From the NCBI GenBank assembly GCA_039707655.1, contig CM077665.1, positions 83,949,954 to 84,013,953 of the forward strand: a DNA stretch of 64,000 nucleotides. The letters are read 5' to 3'. Under the pieces are notes generated by a model. That model did no database searches, was not told where the DNA came from, and saw only the letters and a list, made by a program, of their open reading frames with translations. This DNA is from Elymus sibiricus (taxonomy: Eukaryota > Streptophyta > Magnoliopsida > Poales > Poaceae). Below are positions 44,887 to 57,098 of the stretch, in pieces. The translations under genes and the position numbers were made by a program. Position 1 is the stretch's first letter, and each line of letters starts with the position of its first letter.

Positions 44887-46867
44887 TCACATAGGAATAA
44901 TAATTGAAACATGCAAGGGGGCATCATGAAACACATGACAAGCACATTTAAGTCTAACCCACTTCCTATGCATAGGGATTTTGTGAGAAAACAATTTATG
45001 GGAGCAAGAATCAACTAGCATAGGAAGGCAAAACAAGCACAACTTTAAAGCTTTGAACACATAGGGAGGAAACTTGATATTATTGCAATTCCTACAAGCA
45101 TATGTTCCTCTCTCATAATAATTTTCAGTAGCATCATGAAGAAATTCCACAATATAACTATCACATAAATCATTATTTTCATGATACACAAGCATAGAAT
45201 TTTTATTACTACCCACATAAGCAAATTTCTTCTCATTCATAATAGTGGGAGCATCAAATGAAACTCGAATACTATAAATTGTTTCCACATTAAAAGAGTA
45301 ATGTTTAGTAAAAGGATATCCAAAATCATGACAATAATTATCACTACTTTTTATAACATAAGTATCATCACAATAATCATCATAAGTAGCAACTTTGTTC
45401 TCATCATAGTCAAGTGAAACCTCTTCCGAAATAGTGGAATCATTACTAAATAAAGTCATGACCTCTCCAACTCCACTTTTATCATTATAATAAAATTCAA
45501 CACCCTCCAAAATAGTAGGATAATAATTATCTAAAGTTGACACTCTTCCAAACCCACTTTCATAAATATCGCAATCATCATAAAAAGGAGGCATGCAATC
45601 ATCATAACAAATTTGATAATTCAAAGTATGGGAACTAAAAAGATCATCTTCATTAAGCATAGCATCCCCAAGCTTGGGACAAACATTAATTGCAGCAAAT
45701 AAATTCTCAAACATGTCATTCTCATCAAACATAGTATCCCCAAGCTTGTGGCTTGGCATATCATAAGCATAATCACTCTCATCATTAATAGTATGAATAG
45801 CACCAATAGTATAACAATTATTATCATCATAATTTACCAAGTTGGTGCCAAAAAGATTTTCAAGATTATAAGAAGTATCATTATCTTCCTAATCATAGTC
45901 ATCACAACAAGCAATAGGCATAACAAAATCATAAACAAGTGTATCATCTTCCACAATTATTTTTGATTCATCCTCGTTCGTCACAACAATAATAGGAGCA
46001 ACATCATTTGGGAGAGATACCTTTTTACCTCTACTCTTTCTTCTTTTCTTCTTCTTCACCACATCATGTGTGGGTTTAATTAATTTCTTCGAGCTTCTTA
46101 TTGATGAGATTGGTTGAATAGGGAGCTCCTCCTCGTCACCTAGTACATTATGAGAGACAATAGGAGGGAAAGTGGAATTCTTTACCCTTTCATTAGTATT
46201 CCTTTTATATTCTATTGGTTTTCCCATCTTTCTATAGTTGGCAATATAAGAATTCTCATTGCAATTTACCATGCAAAACATATAGATATTTTTTAGAGTA
46301 GTTTCAATGTCGTCCGTGAGAATGAATACTTCAAACCAACTATTTTTATGTGTCAATTCTTCACTCCCCAAAAATAGAGAAAGCTCATCATAAAGTTCAA
46401 GGGTGATCAAGTCATTACAATATTTGGCCATGATTTGATCATGAAAAAGTTTGCATTGGAAATTAAGATGACCAACTTTATTGCAAAGTTCACAAGTAAT
46501 AGGACAAAGAGAACATAATTTTGTAGCAAATATATCTATCACTGAGCAAAAAATTGGTTCTATCATGTTTATGCTTCTTACAAAATCTATCATCCCTATA
46601 AGGCACGTCTTCACAAACTTTATCCACTCCACAAAAATTGACATGCTTATAAGAAGCATTTTTATCATGACTAGTGCAATCATCATTAGTATTTTGGATA
46701 TTCATAGAGTTCATACTAACAACATTGCAATCATACTCATCATTCAAAGAATTCTCATTAAGTATTTTCATAATTTCTTCCTCTACCAATTGAGCACAAT
46801 TTTCTGAATCCTTATTTTCACGAAAGACATTATAAAGACAAAACAAATGATGCAACCTAAACTCCAT
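44887..46867 (-). pseudogene. D: gag-like zinc-knuckle protein of unknown family
   Basis: From ATG 46867, about 660 codons with one frameshift near 46545 (at an A run) and one TAG near 45889. The N-terminal part is Asn/Asp-rich. A zinc knuckle of the CX2CX4HX4C type ('CELCNKVGHLNFQC') lies near 46470-46510, typical of gag nucleocapsids. A Lys/Arg-rich stretch ('KKKKRRKSRGKK') lies near 46050. The C-terminal ~317 residues are strongly acidic (many Asp, Tyr, Asn) with two 'KLGD(A/T)M' repeats encoded by PPT-like DNA. No protease, RT or integrase motif. I do not recognise the acidic domain. Confidence 0.65.
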
Positions 46868-46964
46868 TTTTTTATAGTTTTCTTTTATAAAACCAAACTA
46901 GTGAAAAACAAGAAACTAAATGATTTAATTGCAAGATCTAAAGATATACCTTCAAGCACTCACC

Positions 46965-46982
46965 TCCCCAGCAACGGAGCTA
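46965..46982 (-). other. D: primer-binding site
   Basis: Sense TAGCTCCGTTGCTGGGGA, 10 bp from the LTR. A diverged form of the TGGCGCCGTTGCCGGGGA type. Confidence 0.6.
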
Positions 46983-46992
46983 GAAAAGAGCT

Positions 46993-48675
46993 TGATGTCT
47001 ACTACGCAACTTTATTCTTGTAGACTTTGTTGGGCCTCCAAGCGCATAGTTTTGTAGGGCAGTAGCAATTTTCCCTCAAGTGGATGACCTAAGGTTTATC
47101 AATCCGTGGGAGGTGTAGGATGAAGATGGTCTCTCTCAAACAACCCTGCAATCAAATAACAAAAAGTCTCTTGTGTCCCCAACACACCAAATACAATGGT
47201 AAATTGTATAGGTGCACTAGTTCGATGAAGAGATGGTGATACAAGTGCAATATGGATGATAGATATAGGTTTTTGTAATCTGAAAATATAAAAACAGCAA
47301 GGTAGCAAGTAACAAAAGTGAGCACAAACGGTATTGCAATGCTTGAAAACAAGGCCTAGGGTCCGTACTTTCGCTAGTGCAATCTCTCAACAATGCTAAT
47401 ATAATTGGATCACATAACCATCCCTCAACGTGCAACGAAGAATCACTCCAAAGTTCTTATCTAGCGGAGAGCATAAGAAGAAATTGTTTGTAGGGTATGA
47501 AACCACCTTAAAGTTATCCTTTCCGATCGATCTATCCAAGAGTTCGTACTAACATAACCAAGTTATCCTTTCCGATCGATCTATCCAAGAGTTCGTACTA
47601 ATATAACCATATGATACGCATCAACAAACTCTAATGTCACCTAGATACTCCAATGTCACAACAAGTATCCATGAGTTAATTATACGATACGCATCAAACA
47701 ATTTCAGATTCATAATACTCAATCCACACAAAGAACCTCAAAGAGTGCCCCAAGATTTCTATCGGAGAACGTAGGACAAGAACGTGTATCAACCCCTATG
47801 CATAGATTACCCCAATGTCACCGCGGGAATCCGCAAGTTGAGTACCAAAACATATATCAAGTGAATCAATAGAACACCCCATTGTCACCATGGGTATCCA
47901 TATGCAAGACATATATCAAGTGTTCTCAAATCCAATGTTCAATCCAACATAACGATATCTCAAAGGCAAAGATTCAATTCATCACAACATGATAGCAAGG
48001 GAATAACATCATATAATCCGACTATATTAACAAAGCCCGTGATACATCAAGATCATGACATCTCAAGAACACGAGAGAGAGAGAGAGAGAGATTTAACAC
48101 ATAGCTACTGGTACATACCCTCAGCCCCGAGGGTGGAGTACTCCCTCCTCGTCATGGCCTCCGCCAGGATGATGAAGATGGCCACCGGAGATGGATTCCC
48201 CTCTCCGGCAGGGTACTGGAACGCCTCCAGATTGGTTTTCCGTCGATACAAAGAGTTTCGGCGGCGGAGCGGAGAGTCTAGGGTTATTTCTGATGGTTTC
48301 TATATTTATAGGATTTTTGGGCGTCGGTTTCACGCCAAGATGGGCCCCGAGGAGGGCACGATACACCAGGGCGCGCCTGGGCCCTCTGGCGCGCCCTGGT
48401 GGGTTGTGCCCACCTCGTGGCTCTTCTCCGGTGGTTCTTCGCTCCAATATTGCTTATTTGGTCTAGAAAAAATCACAAAAAAGTTTCGGGCGATTCCGAG
48501 AACTTTCATTTTCTGCACAAAAACAACACCACGGTAATTCTGCTGAAAACAGCGTCAGTCCGGGTTAGTTCTAAATAAATCACATAAAGTGCATCAAAAC
48601 CATATAAAGTATTGTAAACATAGGTGAATATGGCATGAATTCTTCATAAATTATCGATACGTTGGAGACGTATCA
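46993..48675 (-). repeat. D: second LTR
   Basis: 1683 bp, close match to 40056-41686. The extra length is mostly a 49-bp tandem duplication (47511-47559 and 47560-47608, starting aagttatcctttccgatcg). TATAAATATA at 48301-48310; GC-rich inverted repeat at 48354-48411. Confidence 0.9.
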
Positions 48676-48817
48676 GCATCCCCAAGCTTAATTCCTACTC
48701 GTCCTCGAGTAGGTAAATGATAAAAGAACTAATTTATGAAGTGTGAATGCTGGCATAGTGCATAGGTTTGATCAATGATAATTTCAAACACTTTTCCTAC
48801 CATTATAACAACAACTT
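48676..48817 (-). repeat. D: truncated second internal copy
   Basis: 142 bp almost identical to 41687-41828, including the polypurine tract and hairpin (48694-48713). The match stops abruptly after aacaacaactt at 48817. Confidence 0.85.
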
Positions 48818-48827
48818 CTGAGCATGC
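48818..48827. other. D/E junction filler
   Basis: Ten bases (ctgagcatgc) match neither the D sequence (which continues tttctcataa) nor the E sequence (which would read ctaccaa before gatccgag). This is a signature of end-joining repair. Confidence 0.6.
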
Positions 48828-49180
48828 GATCCGAGCTCGCGATCAGGAAAGCCTCTGCGTGGTACTCATAGACTGACTCAGAAAGCTTCTCCCAAAACAA
48901 ATGGTACACTGGATCTTCGCCGTGGGGGTACAGTCAAAGCCAGACGTTCCGGAGCAGTACTGGAAAGGTGGATGGTGCAGGCTCAAAATGGTAATGGTAT
49001 GGAACTGGTGCCATCTACACTCACAATGCCAATGGTTAGTAAAACAATGAATCATGATGCATGCCATGCAACAATCAAATGCAGCAAGCAAGATGCACAC
49101 TCAAAGCCCTACACTAATCGCGGTTCTAGCGCGGGTTGACTAGGGTGTCCTACAGTCAGCACGGCTCTGATACCAAGCGT
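48828..49180 (-). repeat. E: truncated second internal copy with primer-binding site
   Basis: Matches about 57984-58336, including the PBS ggctctgatacca at 49163-49175, but lies outside the 3' LTR. An internal region following a 3' LTR is expected after LTR-LTR unequal recombination. Confidence 0.85.
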
Positions 49181-52100
49181 TGTGGCACCCCGGCTCAGAG
49201 AACCGGATTACCAGTGTTTCCAACCCAGAGATCATGTCTTCTGGAAACACACAACAACTTGGAACAGAATTGAACTGACTTTATTGATAGATTTCTAGTA
49301 CAAGCTCGAATTTTACAATGATAGCGAGGCCAAAGGCACCCTCGGTGCTATGACAATATCTACATTATTTATGCAACATAGCAGGCCTCGAAACTACTAG
49401 GTACTTCTACGGCGTAGCGGAATATAGCGGCAACTCCATCCACAGGGACACTGCTGTGGACACATCCTAGTTAGCGTAGCACGAACTATCAGGATATCCG
49501 TCCTCGGCTTCTCCTGCATCTGGCATGATACGCCAGGTGAGTACTTTGAATGTACTCGCAAGCTCACGACAACTAAGTAATGCAGCAAACAATAGCATGG
49601 CAATCAACATGTTAAATACTTAAGCAATTCACTTACTGTACCGGTCATTAACTTACTCTCATTCGGGTTGCCCACAACCCCCGGAATACTCATAAGCCTC
49701 GAGTACTTCCAATCATACGAAGAGTTCTTCCATCATTACTAACATTGATACGGTTGACCATCTATTGAGGTCTGGACGGGCTGTCCAATTCCGTGGACGC
49801 GGCTATTCGAATAGATTTTTACACTCTGCAGAGGTTGCGCACTTTACCCACACCATGAAGCACCTGGCCTCGCTATCCCCTTCGGGTGGACCAGCGTTGC
49901 TTCAACGAAACCTGCCTGACCCGTGACTCTTTCATCGTACCACCGGCATTCATCCTCCCCCGGAGGCCTGCCCTGGGTGGCCCCTGTGTCCTCATGACAC
50001 CTGTGTCCTCATGACACCTGCCACCGTCGTGGCCAAACTAAACTGTCCCAAACGGGGACGCCGGCACAATACTCAACTGGGCTCACAGGGTTATCGCCGC
50101 CTACCTGATCAGGGTAGCACGCGCGCATAACCCTCCCTCTTTGGAGGTACCGGTGAAAGATCACGCAGTCAGGCCAAGTCAAGGCCGTCCCATACCGGCA
50201 AATGTGGTTGCACGGGTAAGCCCCGACAGGTGACACAAGATTAACCACTAAGTTACTTAGTAAAATAGTGGTTATCAAAATATGCCATTATCTACTTAAA
50301 TTATTCTATGAATAATCTTAAAGCAAATAAATAAGCATAATGTATTAAAATATGCAATGCTATTATAATGCTTCATGAAATGGGTATCATGGCTTGCCTT
50401 GCTCTGTTGGGTTGTTCAAACACTCTTGATCTTCAAATGCACCACAATCTCCTTCTGAAAATATTTTTAAAGTGCAAAGGAAAATGTCACATAATTCTAT
50501 TCTGTTCACCAACAATTCTGTGAGTATTGGAAAAATACCAAAATTTGTCAGAAAATAAAAGGGCTCAGTACCAACACAATGCAAAAAGAATCAACTGAAT
50601 TGGGTTTGTAGATTAAAAGTTATTCAGGGTCAAAGTTTGGTCAAAATCTGGGATTAAATAAATGAAAAACAGAAAAACCAGAAAACCCTCCAGCGGCCAC
50701 GTCGAAAGCGTATTCTTAGAATACGCCTCCACTCATACCGCTTCGGGCGTGGGCGGGGTCGCTGACAGGTGGGGCCTGTCTGGTTCAAACAGAGGGAGAG
50801 GAAGGCAGGGAGGAATGGCGGCTCACCGGCGATGCTCACCGGCGTTAGAGACGGCGGCGGGGCTAGGAAAAGGTCAGAATGGATCGGGCACTCAACGGTG
50901 GTTCTCCCTGTACCCGTAGCTCCTCCGGAGGTGGACGGACGGCGTCGCCCCCTTCCTCTCCGGCGGGTGGAGCTCACGGTGGTTGCCGGCGATGCCGATT
51001 CCGACGAGGATTGGGCTGGGCAAAGGGTCGAAGAGGACCAGGGAGACCTTCTGATCTCGATGGCTGGCTCAGGAGGGCTAGGAAGGGGCTGGAGGTGGCT
51101 GGCGACAGAGAAGATTCAGGCGGTGGAGCCTTCGCCGGAGTCGAGGGAGACGAGCTCCCGGCTCTTGCTGGGGTGTTCTAGAGACGATTCAGAGGTGGAG
51201 AGGTGGGGTGAGGAGCTAGGAGGGGCTGGGTAGGGCCTTTTATAGGCCAACGGCGAGCGCTGCCGAGCTCTCCCGAAGCGGCAAGGCTCGGGCCTGCCAC
51301 TGGAGCAAGGACGGCGAGTTGGCCGTCGCGGCGTGGGGTGAGGTGACGGAGGAGGGCGGAGGAGCGACGGGACGGGTCCGGCGCCATCAATGGCTCGCGG
51401 ACAACCACAGTGGCCGGAGCCTACTGTTCTGCCCGTGGCGAAGCTTGGCTGGGAGCGGCGGCGGCCTTCGCCGGCGGTCAGGATGGTTCGGGAGACGCCA
51501 CGCGTTCGACTGGAGCGCTGTCGGCACCAAGGGACAAGGGGGACAGCGAGGGACGGCTCGGGCGAGCGCATCCGACTCTGGCGCCGCGCAGAGCGCGCGC
51601 TCTGGCATGCCAGCACCGTGCTCACCACGGGTGCGGCCACCAGGAGGCCACGCAGGCCTGGCGCTCCTTGTCTAGGGTGTCGACCTTCGTCCCCCTAGCC
51701 TCTCTGTACCACTGGCTCGACCAGATACACTCTGGTTTGATGGGTAGCATCAACTACAGTTCCTGACGGCAAACTTGAGAGGGTTCTGGAGGGAAAATAA
51801 GATGGAGATGAAGCTAGTGGATATGTCTGGTGTTATCTATCTTGGAAGGACTATAAACTGGCAAAGTTTGGAGAGATTTGAAAAAGATTTGAACATAGTT
51901 CCTTTGGAAACCACCATTCTGGTCCAGAATCTAAATGAGCTTGTGGCACTCACATGGATGCTCTGCTAATGATGACACTTGGTGGAGGGAAGTTATTTGG
52001 TAGTGCACACATGCCATAAAAGTTGTAGATCAATTGTGCACCCCTAGCTTGTACTTCCTTCACAAAGGTTCAAAATAAGCAGAAACTTGACAGGGTCCTG

Positions 52101-52626
52101 CTGCTCAAAAATTGTACTGGACCAGATGATGTTTTTGGATATTGGGGCTAGATAGGATCCCTAGAAGCTTGAGGAATTTATTGAGAATTTTCTGAGATAG
52201 GAAAAATGGGTTTGCTTCACAATGGATCAATTCTGGCCAGAAAAGAAATAATTATTCTGGCCATAATTTCATATTGGGCAATGGAATATTTTTGGAGATT
52301 ATGGAATCATATGATGATGAAAAGGTGTGGAAAAAGTTTGGGAATTTATTGATCATCCAAACTATAGGTTGCTTCACAACCCATAGTGGTGACATAATTT
52401 CCCAAATAGAGAAAAGGATTTATTGGAAAATATCAAATATTGGAAATTGATCTAGGAGATATGTAGAAAGGTTTTGGCAAGATGAGGAGGGTTTTGGGTT
52501 ACTGGGGAAAAGATTCAAAGAATCACAGATCCAAATCAATTGAAACGATTTGAAAATCAACCAAGTTTGCAAATAAAACCCAAAAGATTTTGAAAAGAAA
52601 AAGTCGCCAAAAATCAGGGTGTCACA
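49181..52626 (-). repeat. E: 3' LTR
   Basis: 3446 bp, close match to 58337-61750. Sense TATAAAA box at 51238-51244, about 1.4 kb from the LTR start, so R-U5 would be about 2 kb. A GC- and CpG-rich block spans about 50690-51690, around and upstream of the TATA box. Open frames in that block are compositional. Confidence 0.9.
51238..51244 (-). promoter_or_regulatory. TATA box in E LTR
   Basis: Sense GGCCTATAAAAGGCCC, itself a near palindrome. Same in the other LTR at 60362-60368. Confidence 0.55.
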
Positions 52627-55600
52627 AACCTACCCCCCTTAGGATGAATCTCGTCCTCGAGATTCGGTTGCTCTGGGAACAAGTATGGATATGCGGATCT
52701 CAAGAAATCTTCTCTTTCCCATGTAGCCTCTTCCTCAGTATGGTGCTCCCATAGCACCTTGTAAAACATGATTACCTTACTCCTGGTAGTTCTTTCCATT
52801 TCATCTAGGATCTTGACAGGTTTCTCTTCGTAAGTCAAATCCTTAGCCAGTTCTAGCTCACTCATATCTGCCTGCTTGATCGGTGGTGTAATGCACTTCC
52901 TTAACTGTGATATGTGGAAGACATCGTGCACATCAGACAGCTCCGGTGGTAATTCCAACTGGTATGACACCCTGCCTCTTCTAGCAACCACTGGAAAGGG
53001 ACCGATATATCTTGGTGCAAGCTTTCCCCGGGTATGAAACCTCTTTACTCCCTTCATGGGGGTTACTCGGAGGTACGCATATTCTCTGGGTTGAAAGGTC
53101 AGTTCCCGGTGCTTTGGGTCATAGTAGCTCTTTTGGCGGGACTTGGTTGCTCGAAGACGCTCCTGAATGTCCTTGACCTGTCTCTCAGCCTCGAGCATCA
53201 AGTCCGTGCCGAAGATACGGCTATCTCCTGTCTGGGACCAATTTAAGGGGGTGCGGCACTTCCGCCCGTAGAGTGCCTCAAACGGTGACATCTTCAAGCT
53301 TGACTGATAGCTGTTGTTATAGGAGAATTCCGCATAGGGTAGGCTATCTTCTCATTTGGTCCCATGGTTGAGAGCACAGGACCGAAGCATATCTTCCAAT
53401 ATTTGGTTCATTCTTTCGGTCTGTCCATCTGCCTGCGGATGGTACGCCGTGCTATGCTTCAGCATGGTTCCCAAAGCTTGATGCAATCGTAGCCAGAATG
53501 CTGAGGTGAATAGGGAGCCTCTATCTGATGTGATAGACTTGGGTACTCCATGAAGGCTGACTATCCGGGACATGTAGAGTTGTGCAAGCTGATTTGCGTT
53601 GAAAGTGGTCTTTACCGGGATAAAGTGAGCCACCTTCGTGAGTATATCCACAATGACCTAGATAGCATCATTGCCTCTTGTTGACCTGGGTAGTCCAACG
53701 ATGAAATCCATACATATGTCGTCCCACTTCCACTGGGGAACCGGTAACGGATGTAGTAGCCCAGCGGGTTTCTGGTGTTCTGCTTTGACCTTGTTGCAGA
53801 TGTCACAGCAGGCGACATAGTATGCTATATCCCTTCGCATTCCTGGCCACCAAAATGTCTCTCTCAGATCCTGATACATCTTTGTGCCTCCCGGGTGGAT
53901 AGAGTATGCGGACTCATGAGCTTCTCTGAGTATTTGCTGCCTCAGGTTATTCTGATCGGGCACACATATCCGTTTCTCAAACCATAAGGTGCCTTGGTCA
54001 TCCACGCGGAAGGACTTGGCCTTCCCTTTTGGAATCAGCTCCTTGATCTCTTTTATTCCTTCATCTGGCTCTTGGGCCTTCTTAATTTCTTCCATAAGTG
54101 TTGGAGTAATTTCTAAAGTATCTGAGGTAGTTGGGCCGCATAGCACCATATTGAGCTCAGCAAATTCTTCTTGTAACCTTGGATGCATACTTCCCACTAG
54201 AGCATTCACGGTGCTTTGTTTCCTGCTGAGGGCGTCAGCGACCACATTAGCTTTTCCCGGATGATAGTTTATTCCAATGTCATAGTCCTTGACTAGTTCA
54301 AGCCATCTTCGCTGCCTGAGATTCAGGTCAGGTTGGGTGAAAATATACTTGAGACTCTTATGGTCTGTGTATATTTCACAACGTTGTCCAATGACGTAAT
54401 GCCTCCAAATCTTCAGGGAATGAACTACGGCTGCTAATTCCAAATCGTGTGTGGGGTAGTTCTCCTCATGGGGTCGTAGCTGTCTGGATGCATATGCTAC
54501 AACCTTCCCTTCTTGCATCAATACGCAGCCGATTCCACGTCTGGAAGCATCGCAGTATATGTCGAAGCTCTTGTGTATGTCTGGAAGGACTAGGACAGGT
54601 GCTGTAGCGAGCCTGGTCTTTAGCTCCAGGAAACTGCTGTCACATTCCGTCGTCCAGACAAATCTTTGATTTTTCTTGAGCAATTCCGTCAGTGGCTTGG
54701 CTATTTTAGAAAAGCCTTCTATGAAACGACGATAGTAGCCAGCCAATCCCAGGAAGCTACGGACTTCGGTCACCGAGGCTGGTGTCTTCCAATTCAGCAC
54801 CGCAGTTACCTTGCTGGGGTCGACGGCTACTCCTTGTTCTGATAGAATGTGCCCCAGAAATCCCACCTCTTTTAGCCAAAATTCACACTTACTGAACTTG
54901 GCATACAGACGGTGGTCTCTTAATCTTTCCAAGACAGCACAGAGGTGTTGTTTATGCTCTTCTTCATCCTTGGAATATATCAGGATATCATCAATGAACA
55001 CCACCACGAACTTGTCTAGGAAATCCATGAAAACCTTGTTCATCATGCTCATGAAGTAAGCGGGAGCATTTGTCAGTCCAAATGACATGACTGTAAATTC
55101 ATACAAACCATATCGGGTGGTGAACGCTGTCTTGGGTATATCCTCTTTTCGGATTTTTAGCTGGTGATATCTGGTTCGGAGGTCAATCTTGGAGAATACC
55201 CGTGCTCCGTTCAGTTTGTCGAACAAGTCATCAATGCGAGGAAGCGGGTACTTATTCTTAATGGTGACCTCATTCAACTGGCGATAGTCTACGCACATTC
55301 GTAGACTTCCATCCTTCTTCTTGACAAAGAGCACTGGTGATCCCCATGGCGAGATGCTTGGGCAAATGTACCCTTTTTGCAACAATTCATCCAACTGCTT
55401 CTTCAACTCCTCCAACTCTGAACCTGGCATACGGTAGTATTTCTTGTAAATCGGAGTGGTACCGGGAACTACTTCAATTGCAAACTCCAATTCCCGGTCG
55501 GGTGGCATCCCGGGTAATTCTTCGGGAAATACGTCCGGAAATTCGCAGACTACCAAAATCAAGTTCACATCCGTGACGGTAGTTTGGTATGCCATTCCCT

Positions 55601-57098
55601 TCTTTGACATCATCATGGTGGCAAGAAATTGGACTGTTTGTCCTGTTGGGTTGACTAGTGTTACTGTCCTGCTGGCACAATTGATACACACCTGATATGG
55701 TGTCAACCAGTCCATCCCCAGTATTACGTCCAATCCCGAGGATTCAATGGCAATGAGTGCAGCTGGAAACTTAACTCCATGTATTGAAATTTCCAGATCT
55801 CTATATATCAGATTTGTTCTGAGCAGGGAGCCAGGAGATTGTACCACCATGATTTTGTCTAAAAGCGACGGAGAAAATTTGTGCGAGGTGGCAAAACTCC
55901 AAGAAATAAACGAATGGGAAGCCCCAGAATCAAATAAAATTACTGCAGGTATGTCGTTAACAGAAAACATACCAAGGACTACTTCTGGAGCTTCGTAGGC
56001 TTCCTCAGCGGAGATATGATGGACGCGTCCGTGGCTGAAGTTATGATTGGGGCGGCATCCAATAGTGTTGACCTGCGGCTTGACATCGGAGGATGGCTTC
56101 CCGTTGTTGGCGGGGCACTGTTTGGAGTAGTGTCCACTTTGGCCGCAAGTGAAGCAGGTATTGTTGCGGCGGCAGTCCTCTATCACGGGTTGTTTGCCGA
56201 AGGTCTTGGTCTGGCTCACTGTCTTATTATTGTTGTTGCCATTGCTCCATGTAGGCTTTTATTCAGATGAGCCTGGCTGCCAGGTGCGTGGCTTATGCGC
56301 AAACGGCTCACGGTTGTCCTTCTTGGGTTCAAACTTTCGCTTGTGGTTATCATATCCGAACTTATGTTCCCGTTCGGCTATGAAGGCCTTGTTTACCAGA
56401 GTCTGGAAGTCTGGAAAGTCTAGCATGCAAAGCTGACAATGGAGGGCGTAATTTAGTCCTCCTAGGAACCGATCTATCTTTCTTTCTTCGGTGGCCACAT
56501 CATAGGTAGAGTATCGCGCCAGATTGTTGAACTTGTTTAGGTACTCTGCCACCGACGTATTTCCTTGTGTCAGAGCAAGGAACTCTCTTTGCTTCACCTT
56601 CATTATGCCAGTGGGAATGTGGAATTTGCGGAATAACTCCTTAAACTTCTCCCAGGAGATTTCTTCTTCAGAAGACCATGTTGCCTTTGTATTGTCCCAC
56701 CAGATAGCTGATGGCCCTTCCAGGTAGTGGGTGGCAAAAGGAACCTTGTTAGATTCTTCGCAACGTGCTATTTCCAGCTTCTTTTCTATAGTCCTTAGCC
56801 AATCATCCGCTTCTATCGGGTCCACAGCTTGACCAAAATTGGGTGGTTTGGTGCGCTGGAAGTCGGACAATCTAGAATGTGTTCCATTGTGGTTGTGGTT
56901 CTGACCCACCATGGTCTGCATGCTTTTCAGAAATTCCATAAGGTCCTGGTTTCTCTTCTCCTCAAACATTCTCATAATCTAATCAATGGTCGGTGCTTGA
57001 GGTGGTGGGGGTGGTAAATCTTCTGGTGATTGTCCTGCTTGTCTGGCGGATCGACGAACGGGGGTTCCATCGCCGCCTTGGCTACAACTTCCCTTCAT
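52614..57098 (-). pseudogene. E: gag-pol polyprotein with chromodomain
   Basis: One frame of about 1,495 codons from ATG 57098 to TGA 52614, with no frameshift and four in-frame stops: TAG 56976, TAA 56259, TAG near 53655, TGA near 53352. Order: gag capsid region, CCHC knuckle '[14 protein letters not shown]' (residue ~300), protease '[13 protein letters not shown]', RT with '[20 protein letters not shown]' and 'FIDDILIYS', RNase H '[13 protein letters not shown]' and '[11 protein letters not shown]', integrase '[11 protein letters not shown]', 'CCDIC', 'TSDRGSLF', 'DGQTERMNQ', then 'APRYIGPFPV' and a chromodomain ('VKILDEMER', 'VLWEHHTEEEATWERED'). The last codons read through the polypurine tract and end 13 bp inside the LTR. 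Confidence 0.85.

Larger units (their letters stand above)
40056..48817 (-). mobile_element. Element D: pol-less LTR retrotransposon plus partial tandem copy
   Basis: LTRs at 40056-41686 and 46993-48675, with an internal region of 5.3 kb between them. Right of the second LTR, 48676-48817 repeats the internal sequence found at 41687-41828 (polypurine tract, hairpin and beyond), so the order is LTR-internal-LTR-internal'. Left flank agggg (40051-40055); no matching TSD at the right because the end is lost. No RT or integrase. The primer site resembles that of B, C and F. Confidence 0.85.

Noticed and set aside
50662..51766. Several overlapping ORFs of 100-170 codons on both strands in the E LTR (and again near 59786-60896)
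   Set aside because: They sit in a GC-rich LTR block, overlap in all frames and match nothing; composition explains them.
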